DNA of 64,000 bases from positions 1,232,501-1,296,500 of the forward strand of contig JAFEUB010001373.1 of the NCBI GenBank assembly GCA_024529925.1, in the 5' to 3' direction. Of the stretch, positions 36,170 to 49,260 are shown piece after piece. The first letter of the stretch is position 1, and each line of letters begins with the position of its first letter. The notes under the pieces were generated by a model. The model ran no database searches. It was given only the letters and a program-made list of their open reading frames with translations, and had not been told where the DNA came from. The translations under genes and the position numbers were made by a program. This stretch comes from Ophthalmolycus amberensis (lineage: Eukaryota; Chordata; Actinopteri; Perciformes; Zoarcidae).

Positions 36170-36660
36170 AAATCACACGTCATTACCAGAGGTCAGTGGA
36201 TGAGGTACACAATTGGATGGTTTCATCGCGAGGGCCAGTCTGGTTGGAGGAGAGAGGATTTATCTAGCAGTGGGATCTCTGGAGAGGCGGCCATATTTTA
36301 TGTGACTAGAGATGTAATAACAGGCCTCTGACAAATCCCTGACGGCCCGGCTTCTCCTGCCTCGCAGTGCCAGTGCTGCAGGAACAGCGGATCGTAAGCG
36401 GCACCATTATCACCGTGATACACCTGGACTGCACTGTGCCGCTCAGCAAAGTGTTTTCTCCAGGGTTGGGAGCTCTTTGCTGTGACTTTCACGAGGGTCT
36501 CTTTACCTCTGGTGGTATCTAGCCATGCAATCTGGGTTTTATGTGCCCAAATATTCGCCCCACACTTGAGATTCAGAACCATCAAGGCCATAATTACATG
36601 GTTTGGAATACACAACATATACGGTGATGACAAAATAATGGCTCCCAGCAAGAACTAAGT
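36170..36660. promoter_or_regulatory. candidate conserved non-coding block
   Basis: Unique sequence of balanced base composition, free of repeats (for example gaggcggccatattttatg and caccattatcaccgtgat), upstream of lbx1. The minus-strand frame at 36298-36651 has no family features. Proposed only from its composition and position. Confidence 0.2.
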
Positions 36661-37189
36661 GCAACACAAAGGCTTTACAGAGAGACTAGCGGTATGTGAC
36701 TTTTGAAAGAACACGTTTTTCGTCTTAGAAATTAAAAGTTGAACTCATAAGCAATAAAATACAACCTTGCTCAGCTGAATACACTCAGGGGCTTTGCTGC
36801 TACAACCTCATTTGGTCTGGTACCAGCAGCTAGTGGCTAACGTTAGCTGGATAGCTTTACAGTGATATCATTTAGTCAGTGTGCGGATTTCATAACTCTT
36901 CTCTTCGTGTGCTCCAACATTTTAAAACGTATTATCACAACATTGTTACTGGCACAGTGGCCACTGCTTAGCTTGCTTTATTAGAGGTAAAAGGAGCTCT
37001 TTGCTTCACGTAGCATAAACATGGATGCACAGTTTAAATAGAACTAAATAGTACAAATACAGTATACCGCCCTTTTATTCTAAATTTTATTCTATGTGAG
37101 ATCAGGATGTGGGACTGTTGTTGGAGGTTGCTGTTATAATATTATGTATAATATTTTGAGCACCACCAACAAAACGTCTTTAACGTCCA

Positions 37190-37600
37190 CGGTATTGAGT
37201 AAGAAGCAGAAGTCTGAGACTTTTTACTTCAGTAAAGTAAAAAAGTCTTGCATTAGAAATATCCTCAACTAAAAGAGTGTACGTTTATTCATCAAATTGA
37301 CTCAAAGTATAAAATGCTCAGTACTGCATTCAAATAGAAGAAGTGTTTTAATGTTGAGGTAGAGCTGGTTTAAACTGCTTTTTGGGTTATTTCTTCCATA
37401 AAAATGCTTCATATTTTATAATCGAATCATTTGTTGTGCTTAAAGAATCTTAATCTGCAAAGTATCTCACAACTACAGTCGTCAAATAATTATAGGGGAG
37501 TAATAAGTACAACATGTGAAATATAGAGGAGTAGATTCAAAGCAGAAGGAAATGGAAAAACTCAAGTTCAGTGTCTTAAAATTATACTTGCATACATGCA
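37190..37600 (+). repeat. teleost dispersed repeat, copy 2 (CAGTGGTGGAA family)
   Basis: The copy reads agtctgagactttttactt, agtcttgcatta, gaggtagagctggtttaaac, atgcttcatattttataatc, aatcttaatctgcaaagta, ggaaatggaaaaactcaag and ends tgtcttaaaattatacttg. The order fits the same family as 25690-26068, in the opposite orientation. Both ends are eroded. Confidence 0.6.
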
Positions 37601-37602
37601 TT

Positions 37603-37652
37603 GCTGAAATGCATTTTTCTCTTCTTTTGGGTGAACTAACCCTTTAAAAATG
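37603..37652 (-). repeat. teleost repeat end (GGGTTAGTTCACCC type)
   Basis: The plus strand has ttttgggtgaactaaccctt, the reverse complement of the aagggttagttcacccaaaa end seen in several fish repeat families, including the one at 40553. Only a terminal fragment remains, directly abutting the previous repeat. Confidence 0.5.
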
Positions 37653-39239
37653 AAAGATCACCTCCACTCTGCCTCTCACCATCGAACAGATATTGCTGTG
37701 TTTTGATTGGACGGCTTGACTCACCGCACAATGCTTCCAACAACCTGCAAACATGAACAAAAAGAAACATTCAAATTGAGTCAAACACAAACAGTCAACA
37801 AATGAACGTGTCACGACATGATCCCCATGCAGGGAAAACAGGTGCACAGCCTCCCAAGAAGTAGAAGAAGAGCAGAAGTTACCCCATGGGGGGTGTATCA
37901 TGCAAAGTGACTCTCTCCTTGGAGGAACCTTTTCATGGGTCTCTGGCTGAAGTAATACACATTCTTCTCACTGCTGAAACTATAAAGAACCATTCACTCA
38001 ATAAATACTTTGACACCAGTGTAATGCTGAGAGGGAGCCAACATTGTTTTTCTCCAGCTGGACGCCATGAGATGTGTTCCCTGTGTCTTATACCTGGTGG
38101 AGCGGTTGCTCCTCTCACACTCTTCTGCCAGCCAGCAACAGACTGGCTGCCCGCCCCTGATCGTACCGCTGTGGTTTGGGGCCTGTACACTTGTTGTTGG
38201 CGCAGCCTGAACATAAGCAATTCCTAATTTACAGAAAGCACACTTTGAAACGACACATATGTGGCCGTCGGATGTAATTTTGACCTCGTTTTCTCTCATC
38301 CTCTCCCAGTCTGTTCAGGGGTCCCTTCCACATGCTCTCAGTGAACAGAGCTCTCTCTGCTTCCCGATATATTCACAGGCTGCTGATGAATCCCTCCTCT
38401 GCATTATGAATGTCACAGCGCAGCACTAGATAGTGCTTCATTTCAATGTTCTTCCTTTCTCATCTACACTTCACAATAAAACACAGTAAGCATGTGATGC
38501 TGAAGGATCGTGTTATTCAGGGTGGCCAGCGTGGAAAAAATTATTCATCGCCTTTGGTAATAAAAACTGCCAGAGGAGAACTGGGGAGAATTATGACGGC
38601 AATCCTTAAGTTTTTCATTTGTGGAGGCTGTTTTTTATATTTTTTCATATTTATTTGATGCAAAGACGTTGAAGAGACCTCGAGGTGAAAAACAACAGAA
38701 AATCCAATTTGTCACATTCAGATGTGTAAACACCAGCTGCATTACTCGTCTGTCAAATTATGGATCAAACTGGATTTTATTAGATTACTTACAGTTTATG
38801 TTCAACGTTTCTAACCTGAAACTCATCCGATCTCTGATCAGCTCAAAGCTTGAATCATTTATCAACTGTGCGCAGGTATGTCGAGAGTCTGCTTTTTTTT
38901 TTACCAAATCGCAGCTTGTATAATTCAAACATGTACTTAAAATAAGATCAGACCACCAGGCCACTCTAATTACATGAAGTGGGTTTGGGTTGTGCTAATT
39001 CAATGCCCATAGGGGCTTTTCCAATATGGCCGCATGGGAACAAATGCTGACAGGTCAGCTGTTCTCTCTGTGAGGAGAGGAATGTCTCCCTTTCTCCTCC
39101 TCACTCCCTTTTCTTCATTCTCTCCATCCTTTGTCAATTATTTTCCTCCCTTTTCTTTTCCTTCTCTCACTCTTCTTTCTGTCAGGTCTCCCCTCCCAAC
39201 ACACACACACACACACACGCACGCACACAAACATTGTCT

Positions 39240-39560
39240 TTGAGAGATGGCCTCTGTCTTTCAATTAGCCTGCAATGGCCCTCTTACAAGGCTGGCGTCT
39301 GGCGAGTTAGGCCCGCAGCAGATGCTGCTGTGGATTGGCCGTTCATCTGCAGCCTGCAGACTGTATTGAATAGTCATTAGGGTGGAGCTGACTATTCATG
39401 ACAGAAGAAGTGGCTTTGTGTGGGAGGATCAGGTTATCTTTATTCTCTTGTTCTCTGTGGGGTTTTTACAGTGTTCAAAGCAGGAGGCCCTGATTAGGAG
39501 GATAAACAGATAATGCATGGGGACACTGCTTTGACAGTTGTCTCAAGTGTTTTAATTGTG
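39240..39560. promoter_or_regulatory. candidate conserved non-coding block
   Basis: Unique sequence with tttcaattagcctgcaatgg, gaatagtcattagggtggag and actattcatgacag, that is ATTA cores spaced through about 300 bp, directly after a (CA)n. Conservation was not tested. Confidence 0.25.
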
Positions 39561-39966
39561 ATGTTGTTATGGTTTGTTAAGTAATGTTGATCAGAGATAG
39601 AGAGCAGAAAGCAGGGGAAGAGAAAGAAGGAGACAGTCAGCTACAGAGAGCCCCCCGGTGGGCAGGAGAGCCACGAGCCAGCCTGCTGCATTTGTGTATG
39701 ATTTGTCGACTCCCAGTGGGTCCGTTCATGAAGCACCTGGCAACCCTGCACAGAGGAATATGGTGGCTGCCATGACCATACCCCAACACACACACAACCA
39801 TATGCCCCATTGTCATTCCAATGAGCTCGGACAACATTCACTTTCCCCTCCTTTCAGCCAACGCTATCAATACAAACCCCATGTGGAGGGGCCCGGGTCA
39901 AGAGGAAGACTCACTACAAAGTGGCCGCTGACACACAGAGAGGCACAAGCACACACACATGCATGC

Positions 39967-39970
<4 letters not shown>

Positions 39971-39997
<27 letters not shown>

Positions 39998-40042
39998 GAC
40001 CCTGCTGCCTCCCTCTGCTCCTCCTCCTCCTCCTCCTCCTCC
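39971..40042. repeat. (CA)n followed by (CTC)n
   Basis: CA run at 39971-39998 and a CTC/TCC triplet run at 40018-40042. Confidence 0.9.
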
Positions 40043-40059
40043 TCTCCTGAACCCCCGTA

Positions 40060-40520
40060 GGCTGGACTGAGGAAATGTGAATTAGCTTCATCAATGCAGA
40101 GGTTAACATTGCGCAAAGACGATGTTGACCCCTCGTTGTATTCTTGGTTTGATGTCTTTCTTAGGGCCAAATACTTATGAATAAAAATGGCAAGGGGAGA
40201 GGTTGACAAAGGGATTTGTCTGACTAATGCCGAGGGAAAACCCCTCAGGGAAAGCCTGGTTAAGCCCAACACCACTGAATCCCCCCCTGCATTATGATCA
40301 ATCATGGAGCGGCTCACACAGCGCTGTTATTGTTTTTGCCATAATTGTGTCAGAACAGCTTTCATTTGTCTCTAATGAAAAGTGTCTGCATTCATCATGA
40401 CAACGCAGTGACAGCATAAATATCACAGGAGGCAACATATAGCGCCTTCTTAAACATGCACCGTCTGAAATGTGCCAGAAACATATGTGCTGCCTGCGTG
40501 TGCTCGTGTGATAATAAATC
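40060..40520. promoter_or_regulatory. candidate conserved non-coding block
   Basis: Unique sequence with gtgaattagcttcatcaatg, ttatgaataaaaatggcaag, ggttgacaaagg and attatgatcaatcatgg. It ends at the dispersed repeat that starts near 40553. The minus-strand frames over it have no domain. Candidate only. Confidence 0.25.
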
Positions 40521-40552
40521 ATTTAATTTCACTTCAATGTGTAAGGAATTAA

Positions 40553-40925
40553 TGGGTTAGTTCACCCAAATTACAAAAAACATATTTCCTCACTTATAGC
40601 TCGTGGCATCTATCCGCGCAGATGGTTTAGGTTTTGTTTTTCCATGTTTTGAGATACATGTTGGAGGTCGTGAATGGAACAATAATTGTGAAGATCACGG
40701 CAGAGAAAAATAGCTCTAGAAATGTTCATTTAAATAAAAACAACAACTGTGTCTATGTTACTCTGATAATCAGACAAACAGAGTGACAGCAGCCTTCAGA
40801 GTAGTTTCAATAACAGTTGTTCACATCGAGAGCTCTAGATTATCCAGAACAACTGAGAAATAGTTTCTGGAAAGACACATTTTAAAATGCACAACAAACT
40901 AAATTCTACACCTTCATGTTATTGA
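40553..40925. repeat. teleost dispersed repeat copy (GGTTAGTTCACCCAAATTAC family)
   Basis: The copy starts with gggttagttcacccaaatta then caaaaaacatatttcctcac, which matches from memory a frequent teleost repeat. Farther in, gattatccagaac and gaaatagtttctggaaag match its inner part. A fragment with the same inner motif lies at 61611-61715. Confidence 0.6.
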
Positions 40926-42129
40926 TGTGGAGGCATGTGGATATAAAACCATCGGCATGGTGAGGTTCCCCTACAAATAAACAAGAATATACAAGTCTTT
41001 TCATAATTTGGTTGAGCCAAGCCGTTACATAATTAAGGGGAAATATACTAATATTCTTTCTAATTTGAAAAACCAAATGTGATTCGTGTGAAATGACAGC
41101 TTAATTCAGAATTTGCAATGCCAGATTTGACCGAATCAGCACTTAATTTTACAACCAATTTAAAAAGGATTTGATGGCATCCTCAATAAAAGTGTTGATG
41201 GTAATAACCGTCGGTGAGAACATAAACAACAGAAAAGCTGCGGGCAAGAAGGGTGAGGCAGGTTCTCAACCTTTAACCCTGGTATAATTGAGAAACGTGT
41301 CCGTGTTGGTTGGTTACACAGGAATTCAAAGTGGTTTGTTTTAGAGTGACACTAAAATATAACAAAAAAAGACACGAACGTGCAAAACGAGAGCTTGTTT
41401 CACAATCAAAAATCCCTTTTTGTGACTTTTAGAGTGTGTGACTGACGATGCAGGTGCTCATGTTTGTGTGCAAACAAATTACAGACTGCACACTCCCACA
41501 CACTCACACATTATCTGCTCCACAGGGCCTGGGCTTGTCTTTATGAGTTTATTAAAAACGTCTTTTGTATCAGGCTCTCCCAGCAAAGAACCACACACCC
41601 AATATATCACACTGCTATTATGGGTAATTAAGTCCAAAACTTGGTGTTATATGATGCCCGTTGTGCATAAGCAAAATTGACCATTTTAATTGCGAAGGAA
41701 ATATTTGCTTGCACTTTATCTAGCGTGAAAGATAGTATTACTCTTCTTAATATTGAAGGAGGAGGACCCGGAGAAGATAGCGCAGGCATTCATTATGCTA
41801 ACAGTCCACTTTAAAAATGAATGGTAATGAGACACAACAGCTATTTACTTTGCTTTAATGCTGTGGCAAGTAGCAAGCATGACCCCCCCCCCCCCTCCTG
41901 CAAACACCCCCGCTGCTGCCCAACGCTTTTTAAATCTTCAGACTTGTTACACTGCAAAATACAACATTGCATTAAAAATTTAAGAGGTACGAGTCGATCC
42001 CAGATGAATTCACCTCGTGCTGATTATCCTGCTAATCAGTGCAGCACAGCATCTGCTTTCTGCTGCCGCTGCCTGTCACGCAACCTCACTCTTTTTGTTT
42101 TTTTATTATTATGGAGGGAAAAATACGTC

Positions 42130-43200
42130 CTCATCTATCAATCATGATTATGAATCTCACATATTTTCTCTTCCTCTCTTTTCCCTGTTTTTGTGTCCTC
42201 TTCTTCGTGCAGTAATAACCGGCTTCTCTCTCTCTGGCTCCCCAACAGATGAGTGTGGCCTGAAGGAAGAGGGCTGCCATTCATCCAGATCTGTGCCTGT
42301 TCCTGCCGTTTAAACCCGAGCAGCCTCGACTAATGCCCCCGCCTCACTCCTCCGCCGCGCTGCTGCTTTATAGGCTTTGTTCGAGGCAGCTCCTTTATTT
42401 CCCCCTCTCTTCACCTTTTTCATATTTTTGAACTCCTAATTGTCTCCCCCTCTCTCTCCTCACCGTGATCTCTTTGTTTCTGTCCTCTCAACACCTACGT
42501 CCACCTCTTTCTTCCCCTTCTCTTGTGCTGTCTGTTACCTCTCACATTCCTCCTTTTGCTTTCTCCATTTCCTTCTCCTCCTCCTGTAAAAGAAAGGGGA
42601 AGGGGAAGGGGTGGGGGGGCTTAGACGAGAAGTCAGTGGCGTTGAGCCGAGGAGGACACACTCCACTTAGATAAATATCCCCATCGCTCTGAGCAGAGCC
42701 AGGGAGATTTATTCATCCGCCGAGCTGGCAGAAAATTGACTTGTTTCATGGGGGCAGGCTAGTGACGCATCGCCATGAGAGGCAAAGAGACAGGAGGGAG
42801 GGAGGGAAAGAGAGATAAAGAATGATAAAGAGAGAAGGCACATGGAGAGGGAGAGAGAAAGGAGGGAAAGGAACACAGCGGAGAGAAAAGAGGGGGGAAA
42901 AAGGGAAGAAAGAGTGAAGCGATTTAGGGAGTGGGGAGGGAGAAAAACGATCAAGAGAGATGAGAGAGAGTGATGTCCCTCCCCTTGTACCAGAGGATAA
43001 AGCCAGTGGGGTGGTGAAACAGTGATGAGGGAAAGGGTACAGCTGACATTTATATAAGAGGATATTGATGAAGCAGAGACAATAGCAGACTCAATCCACT
43101 CCTCCTCTTCCTCTTTTGCCTCCTTTTTCTTGTTTACCACTTTTCACTCTTCCTCTCCTTGTCTCTTCTCCGCTGTCTCCTTCAACTCTCTCTGTCTTTG
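42130..43200. other. alternating polypyrimidine and polypurine tracts
   Basis: About 42160-42590 is strongly C/T-rich on the plus strand, 42780-42975 is almost all A/G, and 43090-43200 is C/T-rich again. The long minus-strand frame at 42709-43140 comes from this bias (Ser/Leu-rich) and is not a gene. A unique block at 42630-42780 (agataaatatccccatcg, atttattcatccgccgag) sits between the two strand-biased halves. Confidence 0.6.
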
Positions 43201-43328
43201 GACTGACAAAGCGCCATTATTGGCCACTACATCCTCATCGAGAGAGAAGGGCCACAACCTTGGGTGACTTAAGACTACAGCCAACAATGCATCACAGTGA
43301 TAATCTCTTATTTTCTCACTCCCACCAT

Positions 43329-43329
<1 letters not shown>

Positions 43330-43369
<40 letters not shown>
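43330..43369. repeat. (CA)n microsatellite
   Basis: About 40 bp of uninterrupted CA. Confidence 0.95.
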
Positions 43370-43370
<1 letters not shown>

Positions 43371-43510
43371 CCGGCATGCAGCAGCATTGTCTCTCAACAG
43401 AGAACTACAGTGTTCCTGTGTTCCATATCGCCTCCATGCTAACACAGCAAATAGCAAGGAGACGAATGCTGCCTCCCCTCTGCCTTTCTGAAGAGCTGAA
43501 GTGAATGGAG

Positions 43511-43700
43511 GTGTGTGTGTGTGTGTGTGTGTGTGTGAGTGTATTTGTGTGTGCTTACTTTGTATGTGTGCTTGTGTGTGTGTCTGTAAGTGCGTATGTG
43601 TTCTGGGAGCGATGGGGCGTGGAGGATTTCTGCTTGTATCAGCACCTGGGCTGCACTGAGAGAGAGGTATACAGGGGAGAAAGATGGGGGAACTGGGAGT

Positions 43701-43731
<31 letters not shown>

Positions 43732-43768
43732 AGTGAGTATGAGAGAGAGAGAGAGAGAAAGAGAGAGA
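43511..43768. repeat. (GT)n and (GA)n cluster
   Basis: GT runs at 43511-43538 and 43707-43731, GT-rich sequence between 43540 and 43600, and a GA run at 43740-43768. Confidence 0.9.
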
Positions 43769-45719
43769 ATGGGGGTGGCTAACAGGGAGTGGAGTATAAT
43801 TTAGTCGCACCAAAGCTCAAGGCTCATGTCAACCTTGGATAGGGACCCAGGATGATAATTTGAATTGGGAATTAAGTCACCAATCAATGGTTATACTTAT
43901 GCTGCATCAGTGGTTTATTAAGGGAAGAGAACTCAATCATCGTGTTGTGTGTGTGTGTGAGTGTATTTGTGTGTGTGCGCATGCGTGGGTATACAGCGTG
44001 TGTGATAATTTGCACGCTTCCTTTCTGTGTGAACAGATGCAGATTGTTTTGTGTAATGTTTGTTTGAAACCGCGAAATAACAATATAGTTTGATTTCTTT
44101 ACCTCCATCCAAAATACATACAACCATTGGCAAAATGTTTCACATGATGTTTTCTGATCAGTTAAAAGAAAAAGAAACTAACGTCGTGTTCTGCCTTCAG
44201 TAATCACTCTTACAGAGCTAAACTGGACCTGAACCGCTCCACTTGTGGCTTTTATCACCAACCTTTTTTAATATCAGCACCATTATATGAATATGTTTTT
44301 CGATGCCAAAAACATTTATTTACATTTACTTTTCTCTGTTGTTCATTTAACAAAATAAATCACATTTCTGAAATGCAAATTTTGCATTATTGGGAGCAGC
44401 TACACAACAAGTTTGCTCGGCGAAATTTCAGCCTATTAGCAACGTTATTATTCAAGTGACAATTAAATTAAACGTTGTCTGTCTCTGGGCTATAAAGGTG
44501 TTCTTGTTATTTCACTGTGAAAAATATGTTAAAATGTCCACAGAAATGTATCAAACCACTAAAACAGCATGTTTCCCGTATCCTCTGTCCATTCAGATGC
44601 CTGTAATGTTCCAAACCCATATTTCAGCCAAACAATGGCTTCATAAAGCATCTCCGTTCAGCTTGTGTGGTTAGCTGATCATAGCCTACGTTACCAAACG
44701 TTGAGTGCCTCAAGAGTTTCAGTGCTCGCCACCAACCGGGGGACTCACCATTGATCCAACGGCCCTTTATTGGAAAAACACCAATAGTCCAAATAATGTC
44801 CTATTGGACCAAAAGCCCATGAGTCTGATAGCAGTTATCCCCCAAACAAATGCCCATTGTTCCCAAAATATACCTGCAACAAACACATGGCTTATTAAAC
44901 TGCAGAATAATGTCATCGGCCCTTCTGGATGTTTGGAAGGCATGCCCTGCCTGTTCTGCCTCTTATTACGAGTTGCCTTCGATGTTCGGGTTGGTTCAGA
45001 ATGGACCGTTAAGAACAGGAAAACTTTCTGACCAACCTTTTTTAATAGGTGAGAGTTACCACATTATTTCAAGACGGTTACCACGGCTGCTACTCTGTAG
45101 TCACACAGTTTAATATCATAAATGATGTATTTTGTTGTGTTACTGTAGCTGTAGCGGTTCCTTAACGAGCGTAACCAGAAACAAAGAACTGATTGGGTTA
45201 TTGGATTGGTTATTGGAGCCACGTTGCCAGCGGTTTGTTGACGATGTCACAGACTCTGAATTACAACTCGGAGGCTGACATTAACGGTGTTCCCATTTAG
45301 CTGCTTATAATTACTGTCTGACTCTGATATGATGTGAACCAGGAGCAATATTTAGACCGAACTATTAACGTTGAATATACTGTTTGTAGAGAACATTGGA
45401 ATTTGAGAAGTTTGTGTAAGAATTGTACTTTCACTGTTCACTGCTGGTATTGATTGTAAGTCTTCAAACGATTGGTATTTAAAACAGTAGTTTTGGGTTC
45501 AGTACGTCTTCTTTAAATCAGGAACTATCTCTTAAAAAAAGTAAACAAGAATCCTTCATATCTGATTGTATATTTGAACATTACACACTTGATAGTTGTA
45601 GATAACTGATGCTATGGAAACGCTTTAGTCAGTATCCACAAAATATTCAGGTTTGATAAACTGCAATACTCCACTTTGATCCAACATGGCACAATTGTAA
45701 AACACCCCCAAACAAACAG

Positions 45720-45722
<3 letters not shown>

Positions 45723-45768
<46 letters not shown>
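45723..45768. repeat. (CA)n microsatellite
   Basis: About 46 bp of uninterrupted CA. Confidence 0.95.
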
Positions 45769-45770
<2 letters not shown>

Positions 45771-46528
45771 CAGTTTCAATTGACCTCAGGTTTCCTTGAG
45801 GGATTGTAAGGTGCGTGTGTAATTTCCACATATGAGAGTGTTTGTACCTCTGGAGTCCGAGCAAATGTGAGTGGCAGCCGCGTTGGAGAGGCACCGTGAC
45901 CTTCTCTCTCTGGACTGTAACTCAATCAGAGCTCAAGGCGTGACACCGTAACCCTGCATGGCAGGAAGAGGCCTGGCTGCACCGCTCTGCTAATGCCTTC
46001 ACTAATGTCCGTGACCGCAGCGCGCTCATATCCCCCCGGAAAACAAAGCCGCTCCGCTGCCAGTTCCTTACGAATGAGAGATAAGCCTGGTTTTTGTGAA
46101 TCACCGCAAAATGTGTGTTCAGGATGACAAGTTCACAGGTTAACCGTTCTCAGGTTACAGGTTCATTAAAGGAATTAATGATGCTCCTGTGGCAGCTAGA
46201 TTAAGAGCGTATCTGCTTTCCTTCCAGGCATGCTCTCCAGAAAGTCCTTTGCAAACAATGTGTATTAACCATGCTTATTTCAAATGGACAATGGCCACTT
46301 TAAAGAACATGAGCCTGGCTGTTTTTCTTCACAGGCTATTAGGTGGCATTAGTTTAGTCAGTAACACTTGTAGATGTTTAGATAAGGGAAGCTAGCTAAC
46401 CGGATTATGTGGAGTTCATCACTGACTCTAAAAGGTGGAGGCTGGCTGTGTTTCATCAGCTGCTGAGAGGAACCACACAGCGAGTGTTGCTGTGCTTAAA
46501 CACCTGCATGCTCACTGAGTGGCTTTTG

Positions 46529-46530
<2 letters not shown>

Positions 46531-46577
<47 letters not shown>
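46531..46577. repeat. (GT)n microsatellite
   Basis: About 46 bp of uninterrupted GT, then cgtgcgtcc. Confidence 0.95.
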
Positions 46578-46580
<3 letters not shown>

Positions 46581-49019
46581 CGTCCTGCTGCATCACCAGA
46601 GTATATCAAACTATTTTCTTCATCCAGCTGTTGGGAATGTTTCATGTTTTCTACCTTTGAATAAAGTAATGAATTAAATATGTTAATACTTATTAATTTT
46701 CATAATCCCTTATTAATCATAATGATGAGCCATTCCAAAGAATAGCGTAATTTGGGGTTGTGAAAAAATCACGTTCAGCTTAACATTTACAACTATGGAC
46801 AACTAAGGATGGCATCGTTTAAAAAAAAATTGTGTTATCATAAACAAATGGCATTAAAAGACCAACAATGCGTTAGTTCGTCCCTGAATAGTCTGCGGCA
46901 CTCAGTCGCTCGTTCATTGCTCCGGAAAAAATGTGTCACAAACATATTCAAAGACTAAATAATTCCCCAGAGCAGCAAATAAAACTCAAACAGAAGTACA
47001 TTTTGGTGCTCTAGTGAGAATATGTGGGATTGACTCAAAATAAACAGCAGTGCATGTTCATCACCTCAGTGTGGCTCATTGAGGCGTCCTGCAACACATG
47101 GACAGAACTCGTTGGTCATTCATTGGTGGTTTTGGTCTTTTCATGGGATTTGTTGATTGTAAGAAGAAGACAGAATATCACGAGGCTTATCATTTAATCA
47201 CTCAATAACTAACCTAACGCCTTTATCAATCCTTTATTCCCTGTCTAATAAGACATCAAGTTAAGTTAATAGATCTTATCTTCAATTGCATGAAACCTTG
47301 AAGGTGCCTTAATCGAAAGGCAGTGCCATGAAATTATTATATTAGTGCATTCTTTTCAGTTCCTTTAATTATTAACGGTAAAACAGAGAGATTTAAGAGA
47401 TCATCATCAGCAAACAAGTGTAAACCAATCAACAAAAGTCCCGGGACAAGTTGAAACGTCATCCTGTGCTCGGTGTAGTTTTGCACGACTATTCCAATCG
47501 CCCATAAGTTGCATGTGAAAATAGATAATCAGGCCTTTGTGTTCATACATGCTGTGAAACAGGTGCAGCTTTCCAAACGAGTGCAGCTCACTCTCATCGA
47601 GTCAGAGATCGTGAGAGGGGAGAAGGTCGCTCCAACGAGGCGAACGGTCTTGACCCGGCTCGTAAACTCTGAGCTGAAAAAAAGTCCGAAATTCACGTTT
47701 GGAAGTGATGGAGAAGTCTGGTGTGCTGTGTGTCGGCATGTGTGCTCGGCCTCCATGTGCTATTTCAGTCTGCAGTCAGTTTTTCGGTGGATGCACATGC
47801 AGAGTTTTGAATCGGATTACATGCAGCAGAACACGCTAAATACATACAGGGAAATGTGAAAGTTGTGCAGGCAAGCACCAGCACACGAACACACAACTCC
47901 ACAGCGGTGTTTCCTCTGAAACCCACTGTTTATTATCTGGCTGCTGGTGGGTGAAGGACTTAGTCGCAGGTCAGAGGTCACGGCGGTAGGATTTCATGGT
48001 TAAAAGGAGAGGTTGGGCCACGCAGAGGCGCAAAAACAAAGAGAACACCAAATCAACACGCTGAACAAACAGAGAGGAATAACGAGGGACAACTTCTCAA
48101 CGAAGAGAGAAACTCTATCTTCTTTCTCTCAGTGAACAAAACTCCTGAAATACAAACAAACCAAGAAATCTCAACAGACAAAACAAAAGAACTGCATGAA
48201 AATATGAATATTATTTACTGTCCTTATTGTCCCATCCCTGATCTCCCCCAGATTTGCATGTCTCTGAGCTCTCCATTTGTCTTTGCTGGTAAACACAATT
48301 TAATATTAGAATAAATTACAAATGGAAGACTGATGCTTGGGGTAAATTCTTCTTGCGGGAAGTTCAGACTCCGCCAACATTAATGTCCCTTGCCAGCGCT
48401 GGAGACATAAATCTCTTTTCCCCTCTTTTTGCCTTGAATCATATTGGGATATTGAATTACTCCCCTGCTCCGTAAAGATAGAGGCATTGTGCATTACATT
48501 GACTGATAAGCTGTCACCAGCAGTTTAACTTAGAGACATTCAAAGAGTAATACACCAGTTGAGGATAAACTAACCCCAGTCCCCTTAGAGTAAGCTATGG
48601 CGCTGTCACTGTGAAAAATACGACGGGGCCATTTCATATAACATGCAGCATCTGGCATCAGAAAATAAAGGAAAATACCTCCGAACAATGCTTGGTTTAT
48701 GGCTGTTTTCATTCTGGGCGACAGTTTTACCCTTGAACATAAGGGAAAGCTCGGATCAAAGCACTATGAAAGACGGTTATACAAGCTTCACTGCAGTCTT
48801 TTGACTCCGGAGGAAGGATCAGATCACTTTTTAATTAAAAGACTTGTTATAATTGCAAAACAACGTTTTTTATTTTACCATCAATGATTATTATTGTGTT
48901 TTTCCTTCCTTGCAACATCTCCAGTGTTTATATTCTGAGCGTATGTGCGTGCAAACCTTCATAACTCCTGTGATGGATCAGTCTTATTTTTTTTTTTACC
49001 TCTTTACCATATTTATGAG

Positions 49020-49260
49020 AGCAGCTAAAGGGCCTTTTCATGCTACAATCTGGGAACAACCATTAACGCTTGGAGTTGGACCAATGGGAGCGAGCCATCT
49101 CTCGCTCGTCGTAGTTGGCATGAGAGAGGGGCCGATCCATCACGGCAGGTTTGGCGACAGTGCGACTCGTTGTACCGTACGCCCCTGTGCTTCAGGGTGG
49201 TCTGTCCAATTCAACATCTGCATGAGAGACTCATTTGAGAGCAGCTGTGTACGGGGCTGA
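49020..49260. promoter_or_regulatory. candidate conserved non-coding block
   Basis: Unique, GC-balanced sequence (aaagggccttttcatgctac, gagcgagccatctctcgctc) just before a (GT)n at 49265-49288. Short overlapping frames carry no domain. Candidate only. Confidence 0.2.

Noticed and set aside
42709..43140. 143-residue Ser/Leu-rich frame on the minus strand
   Set aside because: It comes from a purine-only tract on the plus strand, which lacks stop codons by composition.
47509..47859. 116-residue open frame on the plus strand
   Set aside because: No family resemblance, no splice partners and no promoter context; plausible by chance in unique DNA.
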